64,000 bases of DNA, from positions 2,046,001 to 2,110,000 of the forward strand of contig OZ244625.1 in NCBI GenBank assembly GCA_965218555.1, in the 5' to 3' direction. Both the position numbers and the translations under genes were made by a program. Below the pieces are notes generated by a model. The model made no database searches. It saw only the letters and a program-made list of their open reading frames with translations, and was not told the DNA's origin. Shown here piece by piece: positions 1-8,316 of the stretch (position 1 is its first letter; each line of letters opens with the position of its first letter). Origin of the DNA: JAPPLB01 sp965218555 (GTDB lineage Bacteria > Acidobacteriota > Terriglobia > Bryobacterales > UBA6623).

Positions 1-1
1 C

Positions 2-721
2 CAGCGAGCGCGGCTGGATGCCTTGCGCGACCTCAACCGGAAGCGCCGCATCGAGACCGGGGACGTCGAAATCGCCTCCCGCATCGCCTCCTACGAGTTG
101 GCGTTTCGCATGCAGGCTGCCGTGCCGGAATTGCAGGACTTCTCGAACGAACCGGAATACATCCGCCGAATGTACGGCGTGGACGACGAGAAGACTCGCG
201 CCTTCGGCGCCAACTGCCTGTTGGCGCGGCGGATGGTCGAGCGCGGCGTGCGGTTCGTTCAGATCTACCATTCGACTTGGGACGACCATAAAGACCTCAT
301 CAAGAACCACACCAGGAATTGCGAGATCATCGACCGGCCCACGGCGGCGCTCTTGAAGGATTTGAAGCAGCGCGGCCTGCTTGACTCGACGCTGGTCGTC
401 TGGGGGGCGGAGTTCGGCCGCTCGCCGATGAATGAAGTGCGGCTGGCCAGCCCGGATCCGGGCCGCGAGGGCCGCGATCACCACGCCTTGGCTTTCACGG
501 CCTGGCTCGCCGGAGGCGGCGTGAAGCCCGGCCAGGTCGTCGGCAAGACCGACGACATCGGCTTCAACGTGGTGGAAGACAAGATGCACGTCCACGACTT
601 GCAGGCCACCATCCTGCACGGCCTCGGCCTCGACCACACCCGCCTCACCTACCGCCACCAGGGCCGCGATTTCCGCCTCACGGACATTGGCGGACAGGTC
701 GCGGCGAAACTCTTGGCCTAG
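2..721 (+). CDS. DUF1501 domain-containing protein, C-terminal part (cut by window edge)
   Basis: The reading frame is open from the first bases, so the gene begins before the window; about 239 codons are visible. The segments VVWGAEFGRSP and DHHALAFTAWLAGGG followed by a histidine-rich tail (VHDLQATILHGLGLDH) are typical of DUF1501 proteins, sulfatase/alkaline-phosphatase-fold proteins that are usually Tat-exported and often paired with a cytochrome-type DUF1549/DUF1553 gene in Acidobacteriota and Planctomycetes. That partner would lie upstream and is not seen. The catalytic role of the family is not established. The TAG stop lies inside a perfect 40-bp palindrome. The last 86 codons are duplicated about 2.06 kb downstream. 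The family call is firm; the function is unknown. Confidence 0.85.
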   Translation, partial: QRARLDALRDLNRKRRIETGDVEIASRIASYELAFRMQAAVPELQDFSNEPEYIRRMYGVDDEKTRAFGANCLLARRMVERGVRFVQIYHSTWDDHKDLIKNHTRNCEIIDRPTAALLKDLKQRGLLDSTLVVWGAEFGRSPMNEVRLASPDPGREGRDHHALAFTAWLAGGGVKPGQVVGKTDDIGFNVVEDKMHVHDLQATILHGLGLDHTRLTYRHQGRDFRLTDIGGQVAAKLLA

Positions 722-758
722 CCTGCCTTGCTCCCCACGTGGGGAGCAAGGCAGGCTA
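719..758. repeat. Perfect 40-bp palindrome (short form of the dispersed element)
   Basis: Two 20-base arms are exact reverse complements with no loop; the left arm begins TAGCCTGCCTTGCTCC and the centre is CACGTG. The first three bases are the stop codon of the DUF1501 gene. No T-run follows, so a classical intrinsic terminator is unlikely, although the RNA would form a strong hairpin. The tips match the ends of the 180-bp elements at 2781 and 23464. Confidence 0.85.
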
Positions 759-959
759 TCCGTTTCGTTCCTGTCGCCGGCTCCATCCGCATTCAAGGAT
801 CGAGCGCCGCGATCTCTGCGGGCGGACCAACTCGGGGAGTTGGTCCGATCCCGGATCTGAAGGCCGGTTTCTTGATCGGTGAGGTTTTTGGACGGCTGTG
901 ATATCAGCCACAGCGGCTCTTCAGGCCTTACGGAAGAGTTCGTGAGTTCTTGAAAGCAT

Positions 960-1004
960 TGGTCGGCGCGGCAGGATTTGAACCTGCGGCCTCCTGCTCC
1001 CAAG
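960..1004 (-). pseudogene. tRNA-Pro 3'-half fragment
   Basis: On the minus strand this is the 3' half of a tRNA-Pro: anticodon-loop side, anticodon 3' stem, variable region, T arm (GGTTCAAATCCTG) and acceptor strand with encoded CCA. It stops in the anticodon loop, so D arm and 5' acceptor strand are missing. One acceptor position differs from the intact gene at 3165-3241. It cannot fold as a tRNA. Confidence 0.85.
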
Positions 1005-1014
1005 ACATCGTCGC

Positions 1015-1159
1015 CGCTTCTTTTCTCTCCATCGGTTACGTTCAATTCTGGTGACGATGACGATGTCGTTGGGCCGAAGGCTGTCCAGCATGCGTTCGAG
1101 TTCGGGCCGGCAGAAGGGTCGTCCGGCGCTGACCTTCTCGGCGCGGATATAGGCAACGA
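1015..1159 (-). pseudogene. Serine recombinase (resolvase) N-terminal domain remnant
   Basis: Reading leftward from about 1160 gives IVAYIRAEKVSAGRPF, then RPELERMLDSLRPNDIV and IVTRIERN. This matches the conserved resolvase/invertase core in which an EKxSG-type turn and RPEL helix precede the strand leading to xRLDRLxR. The catalytic-serine region and the DNA-binding tail are absent, and the frame runs into the truncated tRNA-Pro fragment. It overlaps no real start codon. I read it as the relic of a mobile element that used the tRNA-Pro locus. Confidence 0.6.
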
Positions 1160-2038
1160 TCAGACTTTCAAGAAGGGCCTGTCACCCTTGACCGTCGTGC
1201 GGTGCATGACGCGCCGGTACTTGGACTCGTCGAACGGCAACGCACGGTGCATCGTAGATCGGTTGTCCCAGAACACCAAGTCCTTGGCTTGCCACTCGTG
1301 GCGGTAAACAAAGCGGGGCTGAGTGGCGAAGTCGGCAATCTCCTTGACGATCCGCCGACCTTCCACGACATCCATCCCCTCGAGGTGTGAAGTAAGCGCC
1401 TCGGAAAGGAAGATCGCATTGCGTCCGCTCGCCGGGTGAGTGCGGACAGCCGGATGCACGGTCGGCCTGAGCTTGGTTTTCTGCTCCTGGGTCAGGGGCT
1501 CACGATGTGTCAGGAAGGTCTCGTAGTGATAGACATAATCATGCACGCCGTGTTGTCTCAGCAGCCATTGCCGGCGATCTTGAGGCAGCGCGTCGTAGGC
1601 GGCGAACATGCTCGCGAACTCCGTCTGGCCCCCTTCGGGGGGGCATTCGCGGCAGTAGAACAACGAGCCCATGGTGGGCTTGGGGTTGTACGACATGTCC
1701 GAATGGAACAGCCGCGCCCCGCCGTAGGCGCCGATGTGCTTGCCCTTCTCGACGACGTTGGAAATGACGAACACCTCCGGGCAGCCGGGCGCCTGGTATT
1801 GATCCAGCACGTGGATATCCAACTCGCCAAAGCCGCGGCTGAACTCAACCTGCTGCTGCGGCGTGATGTCCTGATCGCGAAACAACAAGACGCCGTATTC
1901 CGCCAGGGCATCTGAGATCTGCCGATATTCCCCTTCAGTGAGTGGTCGAGACAAATCGACACCGCAAACCTCGCCGCCGAGCGCCGATGTGAGTGGTGTG
2001 AAGCTGATCGATCGACGGCTCTGCTGAAATGGAAGCAT
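1160..2038 (-). CDS. TauD/TfdA-family Fe(II)/2-oxoglutarate dioxygenase
   Basis: A 292-residue protein of the usual TauD length. The 2-His-1-Asp iron site is visible: His112 and Asp114 in FHSDMSY, and the distal His in TMHRALPF, followed by the arginine that binds 2-oxoglutarate (KYRRVMHRT). Members hydroxylate small substrates such as taurine, 2,4-D or alkyl sulfates with O2 and 2-oxoglutarate; the substrate here cannot be read from sequence. The start is well supported by GGAAAGGAG a few bases upstream. It is the only intact gene between the two copies of a segmental duplication and lies next to a resolvase remnant, so it may be acquired cargo. Confidence 0.88.
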   Translation of the reverse strand: MLPFQQSRRSISFTPLTSALGGEVCGVDLSRPLTEGEYRQISDALAEYGVLLFRDQDITPQQQVEFSRGFGELDIHVLDQYQAPGCPEVFVISNVVEKGKHIGAYGGARLFHSDMSYNPKPTMGSLFYCRECPPEGGQTEFASMFAAYDALPQDRRQWLLRQHGVHDYVYHYETFLTHREPLTQEQKTKLRPTVHPAVRTHPASGRNAIFLSEALTSHLEGMDVVEGRRIVKEIADFATQPRFVYRHEWQAKDLVFWDNRSTMHRALPFDESKYRRVMHRTTVKGDRPFLKV

Positions 2039-2525
2039 GCATGCTCCTTTCCAGGCATGTCATCTTATCAAGCGATCTGAGGAATCGCCAGACTGCCGGC
2101 TGAGCTGTGAGAGCTTCGGGTCTCCCGTGAACTCGACCCGGCCCGCGATGAGTTTTGTGCGGGACGGACCCCAGGGTCTCGTCAATTCGGATTCGCCGTT
2201 ATTGTGCCCGTCATGCCCCGCCGCTGTCTGACAGCGGCGTAAGCTAACGCCACGGGCCGGACGCTGCAGCTTGGCGCGGCGCACGAACTGGCGTACGAGA
2301 ACAACGTCGTGCTGATCGGTGGCTTGCAAACGAGGTGCTTTCTGCTCGGCGTTCCCGACCAATATAGAGACGACTGGGACTGATTGGTCCTCGGTATCGG
2401 TTGGATGGGAACGAGGTTTGTTGGCAGAATGGGCCACCCGCGGTGTACCTTGCGCCCGGAGATCACCGCCGTCGACATGCTCACAACCATCGACGTCCTC
2501 GTGTCGGTTGCGCCCACTGAGCGGG
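2039..2525. other. Non-coding gap with a strong hairpin, no supported gene
   Basis: No open frame here resembles a known family. At 2219-2239 there is a perfect hairpin with 9-bp arms (CGCCGCTGT / ACAGCGGCG) and a 3-base loop, not followed by a T-run. The stretch 2270-2515 shows short open segments on the plus strand interrupted by stops, which may be a decayed gene, but I cannot name it. The right edge is where duplication copy B begins abruptly. Confidence 0.5.
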
Positions 2526-2783
2526 CGCGAGGGCCGCGATCACCACGCCTTGGCTTTCACGGCCTGGCTCGCCGGAGGCGGCGTCAAACCCGGCCAGGTC
2601 GTCGGCAAGACGGACGACATCGGTTTCAACGTGGTGGAAGACAAGATGCACGTCCACGACTTGCAGGCCACCATCCTGCACGGCCTCGGCCTCGACCACA
2701 CCCGCCTCACCTACCGCCACCAGGGACGCGATTTCCGCCTCACGGACATTGGCGGACAGGTCGCGGCGAAACTGTTGGCTTAG
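2526..2783 (+). pseudogene. DUF1501 C-terminal fragment (duplicate)
   Basis: The 85 residues from REGRDHHALAF to GQVAAKLLA repeat the end of the gene at 2-721 almost without change; most base differences are synonymous or near-synonymous. There is no matching N-terminal part, as the frame to the left is unrelated sequence. Its TAG stop forms the tip of the 182-bp palindromic element. It is a truncated copy created by the segmental duplication and is unlikely to be functional. Confidence 0.85.
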
Positions 2784-2962
2784 CCTGCCTTGCTCACCAC
2801 GTGGGGAGGCGAAGTGCGTGAGAGGGCCGTCAGGACGAGGCGCGAGCCGCTTGGCGCGCGCAGGTGTACTTGTAAGTACATCGAGCACGGCAAGCAAGCG
2901 CAACGAAGTCATGACGGTCTTATCGTGTGCTTCCGCCGTCAGGTGGGGAGGAAGGCAGGCTA
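2781..2962. repeat. Long form of the dispersed palindromic element (MITE-like)
   Basis: About 182 bp with inverted tips: left TAGCCTGCCTTGCTCACC, right a near-complement ending AGGAAGGCAGGCTA. The core contains an internal GTACTTGTAAGTAC palindrome and the motif CAACGAAGTCATGACGG. Related copies lie at 11244-11441 (inverted), 21123-21187 (right half only) and 23464-23643. It encodes no transposase. Copy A of the surrounding duplication has only the two tips fused as a 40-bp palindrome at the same site. Confidence 0.82.
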
Positions 2963-3164
2963 TCCGTATTGTTCCTGTCGCAGACCCCGTCCGCATTGCA
3001 GGATCGAGCTCAGCAAAATCTGCTGGCGGACCAACCCGGCGAGCTGTTTCGATCCCGGACCCGGAGGCCGGTTTCTTGATCGGTGAGGGTCTTGAACAGC
3101 TATAAAATCAGCAACAGCGGCTTTTCAGACCGGATGAGAAGTGCCCGTAAGTTGTTGAAGGCAT

Positions 3165-3241
3165 TGGTCGGGGCGGCAGGATTTGAACCTGCGGCCCCCT
3201 GCTCCCAAAGCAGGTGCGCTACCAGGCTGCGCCACGCCCCG
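3165..3241 (-). tRNA. tRNA-Pro (anticodon TGG)
   Basis: The minus strand begins CGGGGCGTGGCGCAG, with D-arm CCTGGTAGCGC, anticodon stem CCTGC/GCAGG around the loop TTTGGGA (anticodon TGG), T arm with GGTTCAAATCC, and acceptor strand CGCCCCG followed by A and an encoded CCA. All four arms pair well. Its 3' half is duplicated at 960-1004. The locus appears to have served as an insertion or recombination site. Confidence 0.95.
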
Positions 3242-3354
3242 ACACCCGGCTGGTTTCGTTCATTATCGCATCGGGCCGGCCTGCGGCCTGGGTGGGCCCG
3301 CTACCCGCGCCCCGGCGGATGAAAGACGAATTCGGACACCAGCCAGGCTGTCGG

Positions 3355-3530
3355 CGCAAGGTGAGACGTTCCCCTGGTGAGCCAAGCAGAACGTTCCCCT
3401 TCGGCTCGAGGTACTGAAGCCCTTCAGTCTTGTTTTTCCGCCCCGGCCTGCATAGCATGACAACAGGGAGGCTAGTGATCGACTTGCCGTCGGTGCGCCG
3501 CTCGCTGTGGCGGCTGCCCCCCCGCCGCGG
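3355..3530 (-). mobile_element. IS21-like element, right-end remnant
   Basis: On the minus strand this reads through a stretch with GTCATGCTATGCAGGCC, then AAAACAAGACTGAAGGGC, then repeated GGGAACGT-type terminal motifs (AGGGGAACGT, CAGGGGAACG). The same series occurs in the other orientation at about 39388-39525. Multiple GAACGTTCCCC-like repeats at the ends are characteristic of IS21-family elements. No istA or istB coding sequence remains. Confidence 0.6.
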
Positions 3531-3749
3531 GCATCTTGGCCCTCGCGGAGGAAAAAGCGGAGGAGGTGATATCACGTACATTCGTCTGCGACGAAGTTTG
3601 TTCTTCGTAGCGCTGCCAACCCCGGCCGGCCCTCTCGTCGTAAGCCCGGCGAGAGCGTCAAGGCCCTCCCCGGCCGACTTGGCCGGACCGGCTGCGGTCT
3701 GCGCGGTGCCCCCCAAGCTGCCCAAGGCTGCCGCGCCCGAGGAGCGTTC

Positions 3750-4390
3750 GTGCTGTCGAAAACAACCTCCCATGATGCGCGGGCGCTGCGGCCGGACGAG
3801 CTTCGCCCCAGGCGCTGGAGAAGCGCCGTTTCGAAGCGATGCGACTGCTCGACCAAGGCCTGAATCAGTCCGAGACGGCGAGACGGGAGAAGGTCGCGCG
3901 GCAAACCGTGAGTGCATGGCGGCGGCAGTACCGTCGGCAGGGACCGGCCGGGCTGCGTCAAGCCGGGCGAGCCGGGCGCAAGCCGCTGTTAGACGCCGCT
4001 AGACGCTGCGCAACTTCTACTTCCGGCTCTATCCGGGCGCGATCAGCCAAGCCGAGGTGATCGACTTTCTCAAAGCGCTCGTGCGTCACATCGACCAACC
4101 GTTGCTGATCGTCTGGGATCGATTGCCGGCCCACCGCAGCCGCCTGGTGCGGGAGTTCATCGAACTCTCCAAGGGGCGCATCGTGACGGAGTACTTGCCG
4201 CCCTATGCGCCGGAGCTGAACCCGGTGGAGTACATCTGGGCCTACTGGAAGCAGCACGAACTGCCCAACGTCTGTCCCAAGGACTACCGCGAGCTAAGTG
4301 CGCGTGCTCGCCAAGCGCTGCGCCGCATGCGCCGCAAACCGCGCTTGATTACTGCCTTCTGGAAGCTGTCTTCTCTTTGTTTTGATGGAC
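3750..4390 (+). pseudogene. IS630-family transposase, degenerate with internal deletion and frameshifts
   Basis: The N-terminal part begins near a GTG at 3750 (LSKTTSHDARALRPDEL), then shifts frame and continues as a helix-turn-helix, LLDQGLNQSETARREKVARQ. After an internal deletion near 3990-4005 the frame changes again to the C-terminal DDE half: RNFYFRLYPGAISQAEVIDF, the second catalytic Asp in LLIVWDRLPAHRS, and the Glu in PELNPVEYIW. The central part with the first catalytic Asp is missing, and the normal C-terminal stop is lost. The element is dead. Confidence 0.85.
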
Positions 4391-4419
4391 GGTATACTAT
4401 GCGAGGCTCAATAGGAGTA

Positions 4420-4457
4420 AGCCTACCTTTCTCACCACGCGGCGAGAAAGGTAGGCT
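4420..4457. repeat. Short palindrome of the dispersed element family
   Basis: Arms of 14 bases (AGCCTACCTTTCTC and its exact complement) surround ACCACGCGGC. Sequence and spacing match the tips of the long elements, with CTCACCACG at the same position. It lies just after the IS630 remnant, within 300 bp of the GldA gene. Confidence 0.75.
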
Positions 4458-4553
4458 AGCGAGGCTCCGCCTCAGACCGACAAGCAGGACAACGGACCGC
4501 CGCGCGAACTTTACTCAAATGTGAACCTTAGCGAGCGAAGAAAACCGGGGCTC

Positions 4554-4599
4554 ACCGGGCGGGTATGGGAACCTGAGTCCCAGTCAGTACCGCCCCGGT
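4554..4599. other. Extended imperfect hairpin upstream of the gldA-type operon
   Basis: ACCGGGCGGGTA and TACCGCCCCGGT form outer arms with small mismatches, enclosing a second inverted repeat TGGGA/TCCCA. It lies about 135 bases before the ABC ATPase start. No T-run follows. It could be a leader structure or an operator; I have no evidence for either. The rest of 4458-4734 shows nothing I recognise. Confidence 0.35.
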
Positions 4600-4734
4600 G
4601 TTCTCGATGCTGGCGGCCCGCGTGGGCGAAAAAGGCGACAGTCGCCGCAGCGCGCCTTGTCGTTTCTGCACGGGCTGCCAGGAGGGAATCGTTCAGCCCT
4701 GTCTTCAACAACGAAATTTCATGGGACGGCAACT

Positions 4735-5661
4735 ATGTCTGCAACGAATGGCATGACGATGATCGAGGCGCGGGGCCTCAGCAAGCTGTATGGCGGGTTC
4801 GCCGCGATCCGCGATGTATCGTTCTCGGTCGCCCAGGGCCAGGTAGCCGCGTTTCTGGGGCCGAACGGCGCCGGGAAATCGACCACCTTGAAAGTGCTGA
4901 CGGGCTATCTGAGTCCGAGCGCGGGCACGGCGCGCATCGGCGGGTTGGATGTGGTCTCTCATCGCATCGAAGCCGCCGCCCGCATCGGCTATCTGCCTGA
5001 GAACGGACCTCTCTATCCCGAGATGACGCCGCTCGAACTGCTCGAGTTTTTCGGCAATGCGCGGGGGCTTCCGCCCGATCGATTGAAGCGCCGCATCGAC
5101 GAGGTGGTCCGGCAGTGCCATCTGGAAGCAGTGCTCGAAAAGAGCATCTTCAAGCTCTCGAAGGGCTATCGCCAGCGTGTCGGCATGGCGCAGGCGTTGC
5201 TCCACGAGCCCGACATCCTCATCATGGATGAGCCGACCAGCGGGCTGGACCCGAACCAGATTCGGGATGTGCGGCAACTCATTCGCGGGCTCGGCGAAAC
5301 CAAGACGATCCTGATCTCGACTCACATCCTGCAGGAAGTGGAAGCGATGGTGGACCACGTGATCCTGATCAACGAGGGACGGGTCGTTTTCGACGGCACG
5401 GTGGACGCAATGGCCGCCGGCCAGAGTCTCGAGGCGGCTTTCCATCGGTTGACCGGCAAGCCCGCGGCCGAGCCCGAAATCCCGTCAGCGCCGGAAGAGA
5501 TCACACCGGCGGAGAGTGAAGGCTCTGCGGCGGCGGCCGAGAGCGGCCCGGAAGAGCCGCTTCACGAGACGGCTTCGGCCGAGGCCGCATCATCGGACGC
5601 CGCCGGCCCTGCCGGGTCAAGCGAAGAAACCACCACGACATCGCAAGGAGGCGCCGCATGA
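4735..5661 (+). CDS. ABC transporter ATP-binding protein, GldA-like
   Basis: The most natural start is the ATG at 4735, giving 308 residues. Walker A is GPNGAGKST (residues 42-50); the C-loop and Walker B follow as LSKGYRQRVGMAQAL and ILIMDEPTSGLDP, with the H-loop in LISTHILQEVE. The nucleotide-binding domain ends near residue 225, and an Ala/Glu/Pro-rich acidic tail of about 80 residues follows, longer than in typical homologues. Its stop overlaps the start of the fused permease gene (ATGA). With the next two genes it forms an operon like those for GldA/GldF/GldG, which in Bacteroidota support gliding; in non-gliders the transported substrate is unknown. Confidence 0.88.
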   Translation: MSATNGMTMIEARGLSKLYGGFAAIRDVSFSVAQGQVAAFLGPNGAGKSTTLKVLTGYLSPSAGTARIGGLDVVSHRIEAAARIGYLPENGPLYPEMTPLELLEFFGNARGLPPDRLKRRIDEVVRQCHLEAVLEKSIFKLSKGYRQRVGMAQALLHEPDILIMDEPTSGLDPNQIRDVRQLIRGLGETKTILISTHILQEVEAMVDHVILINEGRVVFDGTVDAMAAGQSLEAAFHRLTGKPAAEPEIPSAPEEITPAESEGSAAAAESGPEEPLHETASAEAASSDAAGPAGSSEETTTTSQGGAA

Positions 5662-8300
5662 ACGGTCGCCGGCGGCTTTCCAAGGCCATCCTGAAACGTG
5701 AGCTGACGAGCTATTTCTCGAGCCCGACGGGCTACGTGTTCATCACGCTGTTCGTCTTCCTCAGCGCGGTTGTGGCGTTCTGGCAAGAAGCCTTCTTCGC
5801 GAACAACCTGGCGAATCTCGATCCGCTCAACGCCTTCATGCCGTACCTGCTGGTCTTTCTGATCCCCGCGATCACGATGGGTCTTTGGGCGGAAGAGAAG
5901 CGCAACGGGACGGACGAGTTGCTGCTGACGCTGCCGGCCGCTGATCGCGACATCGTGATCGGGAAATACCTGGCGGCGCTGGCCATCTACACGGTTGCGC
6001 TGTTGTTTTCCCTGAGCCACGTACTGGTTCTGTTGTGGCTCGGCAGTCCGGACATGGGCTTGATGTTCTCGACCTACACGGGCTACTGGTTGATGGGCGC
6101 GGCGCTGCTCACGCTGGGGATGCTGGCGTCGCTGCTGGTGTCGAACCTGACGGTGGCATTCATCCTCGGAACGGCGTTCTGCGCCCTGCCGGTCTTCATC
6201 GATCATGCCGGCGTGATTCTCACGGGCGGCGCGCGGCGGCTGATCGAAGGGCTGTCATTCCGCACGCAGTTCGAGGACTTCGCCGCGGGCGTTGTCTCGC
6301 CTTCGTCGCTCCTCTACTTCGTGACATTCGCTCTGGCGATGCTTTACCTCAACGTCGCCCTGCTGGGCCGGCGCCATTGGCAGACGGGCAAAGGCGCCGC
6401 GCGCCTGGGGGGTCACTATCTGGTGCGCGGACTCGCGTTGCTCGTGATCGTCGGGAGCCTCACGGTGCTGACAGGACGTCTCGGCGGCCGCGTCGACGTC
6501 ACGGCCGAGCGGCTGCATTCGCTTTCGGACGAGTCCGTTGCGTTGATCGGCCAGCTCGACTCCGAACGGCCGGTCTTCATTCAGGCTTTTCTGAGCCCCA
6601 ATGTGCCGCGTAGCTATCTTCAGTCGCGGAACAACATCGTGAACGTGCTGAGAGAGTTCAACGCGCTCGGCGGCGGCGCTGTTCACGCCCGCGTGATAGA
6701 AACCGAAAAGTACACTCCCGAGGCCCGCGAAGCCCAGGAGCGCTACGACATTCAGCCCCGCCCGATCCCGATTTTCGAACAGACGCCGGGTAGTCCGGAC
6801 GAGATCTATTTCGGGCTCGCCTTCACGCGCGGCGCGGAGGAGTTCGTCATCCCGTTCTTCGATCCCGGCCTGCCCGCCGAGTACGAAATCATGCGCTCGG
6901 TGCGGGTGGTTTCGAATGTGGCAAAGAAGAAGGTCGGCGTCCTCATCAGCAAGGTGAACATGTTCGGCGGATTCGATTTTCAGACCCGCCGCCGCTCCGC
7001 TGATTGGTCGATTGTCGCCGAGCTTCGCAAGCAGTACGACGTCCAGCGGGTGCCGGCTGACAGTGACTACCCGGCGGACCTCGACGTGTTGCTCGCCGTT
7101 CTGCCGCACACCGTCACCGACGAGGAACTCGAGCGGCTCGCGAACTATGTCGGGGAAGGCCATCCGGCGCTGATCATGCTGGATCCGATGCCGGCGTTCA
7201 ATATCGAGCTGTCGCCGCAGATACCGCCGCGCAATCCGTTCCAGCAAGGTGGTCCGCCGCCGACTCCCCCGACGAGCGTTGAGCCTTTGCTCGACGTTCT
7301 CGGCGTGCAGTGGCCCAAGGATCAGATCGCCTGGGACAAGTACAATCCGCATCCCCAGATAGGAGCGCTGCCGGAAGAGATCATCTTCATCGGCGCGGGC
7401 AACGAGGCGGCGGTGAGCCCGTTCAATTCCGAGGAGCCGATTACCGCCGGGCTGCAGGAAGTCGTATTGCTGCACTCCGGCGTTTTGAAGCCGGCCTTGA
7501 CGGACAAGACGGAGTTCATTCCATTGCTGCAAACCGGCTCCGACTCGGGGCAGGTCATGTGGATGCGGCTTGTGCAGCGGACACTGTTCGGCATCCAGCT
7601 CAACCCGAACATCCCCCATCGGCCGGACGAGGATTTCCACGTTCTGGCGGCTCGTGTCGAGGGCAAGCAGGGCGACCAGCCGGTGCGAGCGATCGTCATC
7701 GCCGATCTTGACATGATGGGCGAGCAGTTCTTCGAGCTGCGGCGCCGGGGCATCGAGAACCTGAACTTCGACAACGTCACGTTCCTGCTGAACGCGGTCG
7801 ATACGCTGGCGGGCGACGATTCGTTCATCGAGCTTCGTAAGAGGCGCCCGCGGCATCGAACGCTTGAAGCCGTCGAGGCGCGCACGCGGGTCTATGAAGA
7901 GCAGCGTCTGGAGGATACGACCACGGCCGAAGACGTGGCCGAGAGGCGGCTCGAAGAAGCGCAGCAGCGCCTGGACCAGGCCGTCGCGGCGCTGCAAAGC
8001 CGGACGGATCTCGACGCCCAGACCAAGCGCATCATGATCGCCAATCAGCAGAAGGTCGAGAACCGCCGGCTGAGCGTTGCGCGCAAGAACATTGAGGACG
8101 AGAAGCAGCGGCAGATGGAACGGGCGCGGTCTGAGATGGAGTCGTCGATCCGAGCCATCCAGAGCACGATCAAGCTGTTGGCGGTGATCGTTCCGCCGAT
8201 TCCCGCGTTTGCCCTGTTCTTGTTGGTGTCCGTGCGGAGACTTCGGCGGGAGAAGATCGGTGTCTCGCCCGACCGCCTCGTGGAGCAGAAGAAAGGATAG
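5658..8300 (+). CDS. Fused ABC-2 permease (GldF-like) and GldG-like auxiliary protein
   Basis: An 880-residue protein. Residues 1-235 are an ABC-2 type permease with about six hydrophobic segments (FSSPTGYVFITLFVFLSA, ALLTLGMLASLLVSNLTVA). A further membrane segment near 255-275 leads into a GldG-type extracytoplasmic region (VDVTAERLHSLSDESVALI to about residue 700). Residues 745-840 are highly charged and predicted coiled coil (EERRLEEAQQRLDQAVAAL-like pattern), followed by a last membrane helix (LLAVIVPPIPAFALFLLV) and a short cytoplasmic tail. In Bacteroidota GldF and GldG are separate; the fusion fits Acidobacteriota-type operons. It is translationally coupled to the ATPase. Confidence 0.85.
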   Translation: MNGRRRLSKAILKRELTSYFSSPTGYVFITLFVFLSAVVAFWQEAFFANNLANLDPLNAFMPYLLVFLIPAITMGLWAEEKRNGTDELLLTLPAADRDIVIGKYLAALAIYTVALLFSLSHVLVLLWLGSPDMGLMFSTYTGYWLMGAALLTLGMLASLLVSNLTVAFILGTAFCALPVFIDHAGVILTGGARRLIEGLSFRTQFEDFAAGVVSPSSLLYFVTFALAMLYLNVALLGRRHWQTGKGAARLGGHYLVRGLALLVIVGSLTVLTGRLGGRVDVTAERLHSLSDESVALIGQLDSERPVFIQAFLSPNVPRSYLQSRNNIVNVLREFNALGGGAVHARVIETEKYTPEAREAQERYDIQPRPIPIFEQTPGSPDEIYFGLAFTRGAEEFVIPFFDPGLPAEYEIMRSVRVVSNVAKKKVGVLISKVNMFGGFDFQTRRRSADWSIVAELRKQYDVQRVPADSDYPADLDVLLAVLPHTVTDEELERLANYVGEGHPALIMLDPMPAFNIELSPQIPPRNPFQQGGPPPTPPTSVEPLLDVLGVQWPKDQIAWDKYNPHPQIGALPEEIIFIGAGNEAAVSPFNSEEPITAGLQEVVLLHSGVLKPALTDKTEFIPLLQTGSDSGQVMWMRLVQRTLFGIQLNPNIPHRPDEDFHVLAARVEGKQGDQPVRAIVIADLDMMGEQFFELRRRGIENLNFDNVTFLLNAVDTLAGDDSFIELRKRRPRHRTLEAVEARTRVYEEQRLEDTTTAEDVAERRLEEAQQRLDQAVAALQSRTDLDAQTKRIMIANQQKVENRRLSVARKNIEDEKQRQMERARSEMESSIRAIQSTIKLLAVIVPPIPAFALFLLVSVRRLRREKIGVSPDRLVEQKKG

Positions 8301-8316
8301 GTCTGGAGGATACGTC

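Larger units (their letters stand above)
464..1004. repeat. Segmental duplication, copy A (DUF1501 3' end to tRNA-Pro 3' half)
   Basis: This stretch reappears at 2526-3209 with high identity. The repeat covers the last 86 codons of the DUF1501 gene, its 3' flank and the 3' half of a tRNA-Pro gene. Coding parts align without gaps at a constant offset of 2062 bases. After the stop codon, copy A has a 40-bp palindrome where copy B has a 182-bp element. The right border falls in the tRNA anticodon loop, directly next to a serine-recombinase remnant. Confidence 0.9.
2526..3209. repeat. Segmental duplication, copy B
   Basis: This is the counterpart of 464-1004. It contains the DUF1501 tail, a long palindromic element (2781-2962) in place of the short palindrome, about 200 bases of conserved flank, and runs into the intact tRNA-Pro. 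Sequence shared with copy A ends in the anticodon loop; the 5' half of the tRNA exists only here. Confidence 0.88.

Noticed and set aside
719..758. Intrinsic terminator of the DUF1501 gene
   Set aside because: The hairpin is strong but no T-run follows, and the same sequence recurs at unrelated loci with element-like variation; a secondary role in termination cannot be excluded.
960..1004. A second functional tRNA-Pro
   Set aside because: Only the 3' half is present; the D arm and the 5' acceptor strand are replaced by resolvase-like sequence.
2319..2783. A 154-codon protein gene
   Set aside because: Its first half is unrelated sequence joined to the duplicated DUF1501 tail at the duplication border, so it is a chance fusion frame.
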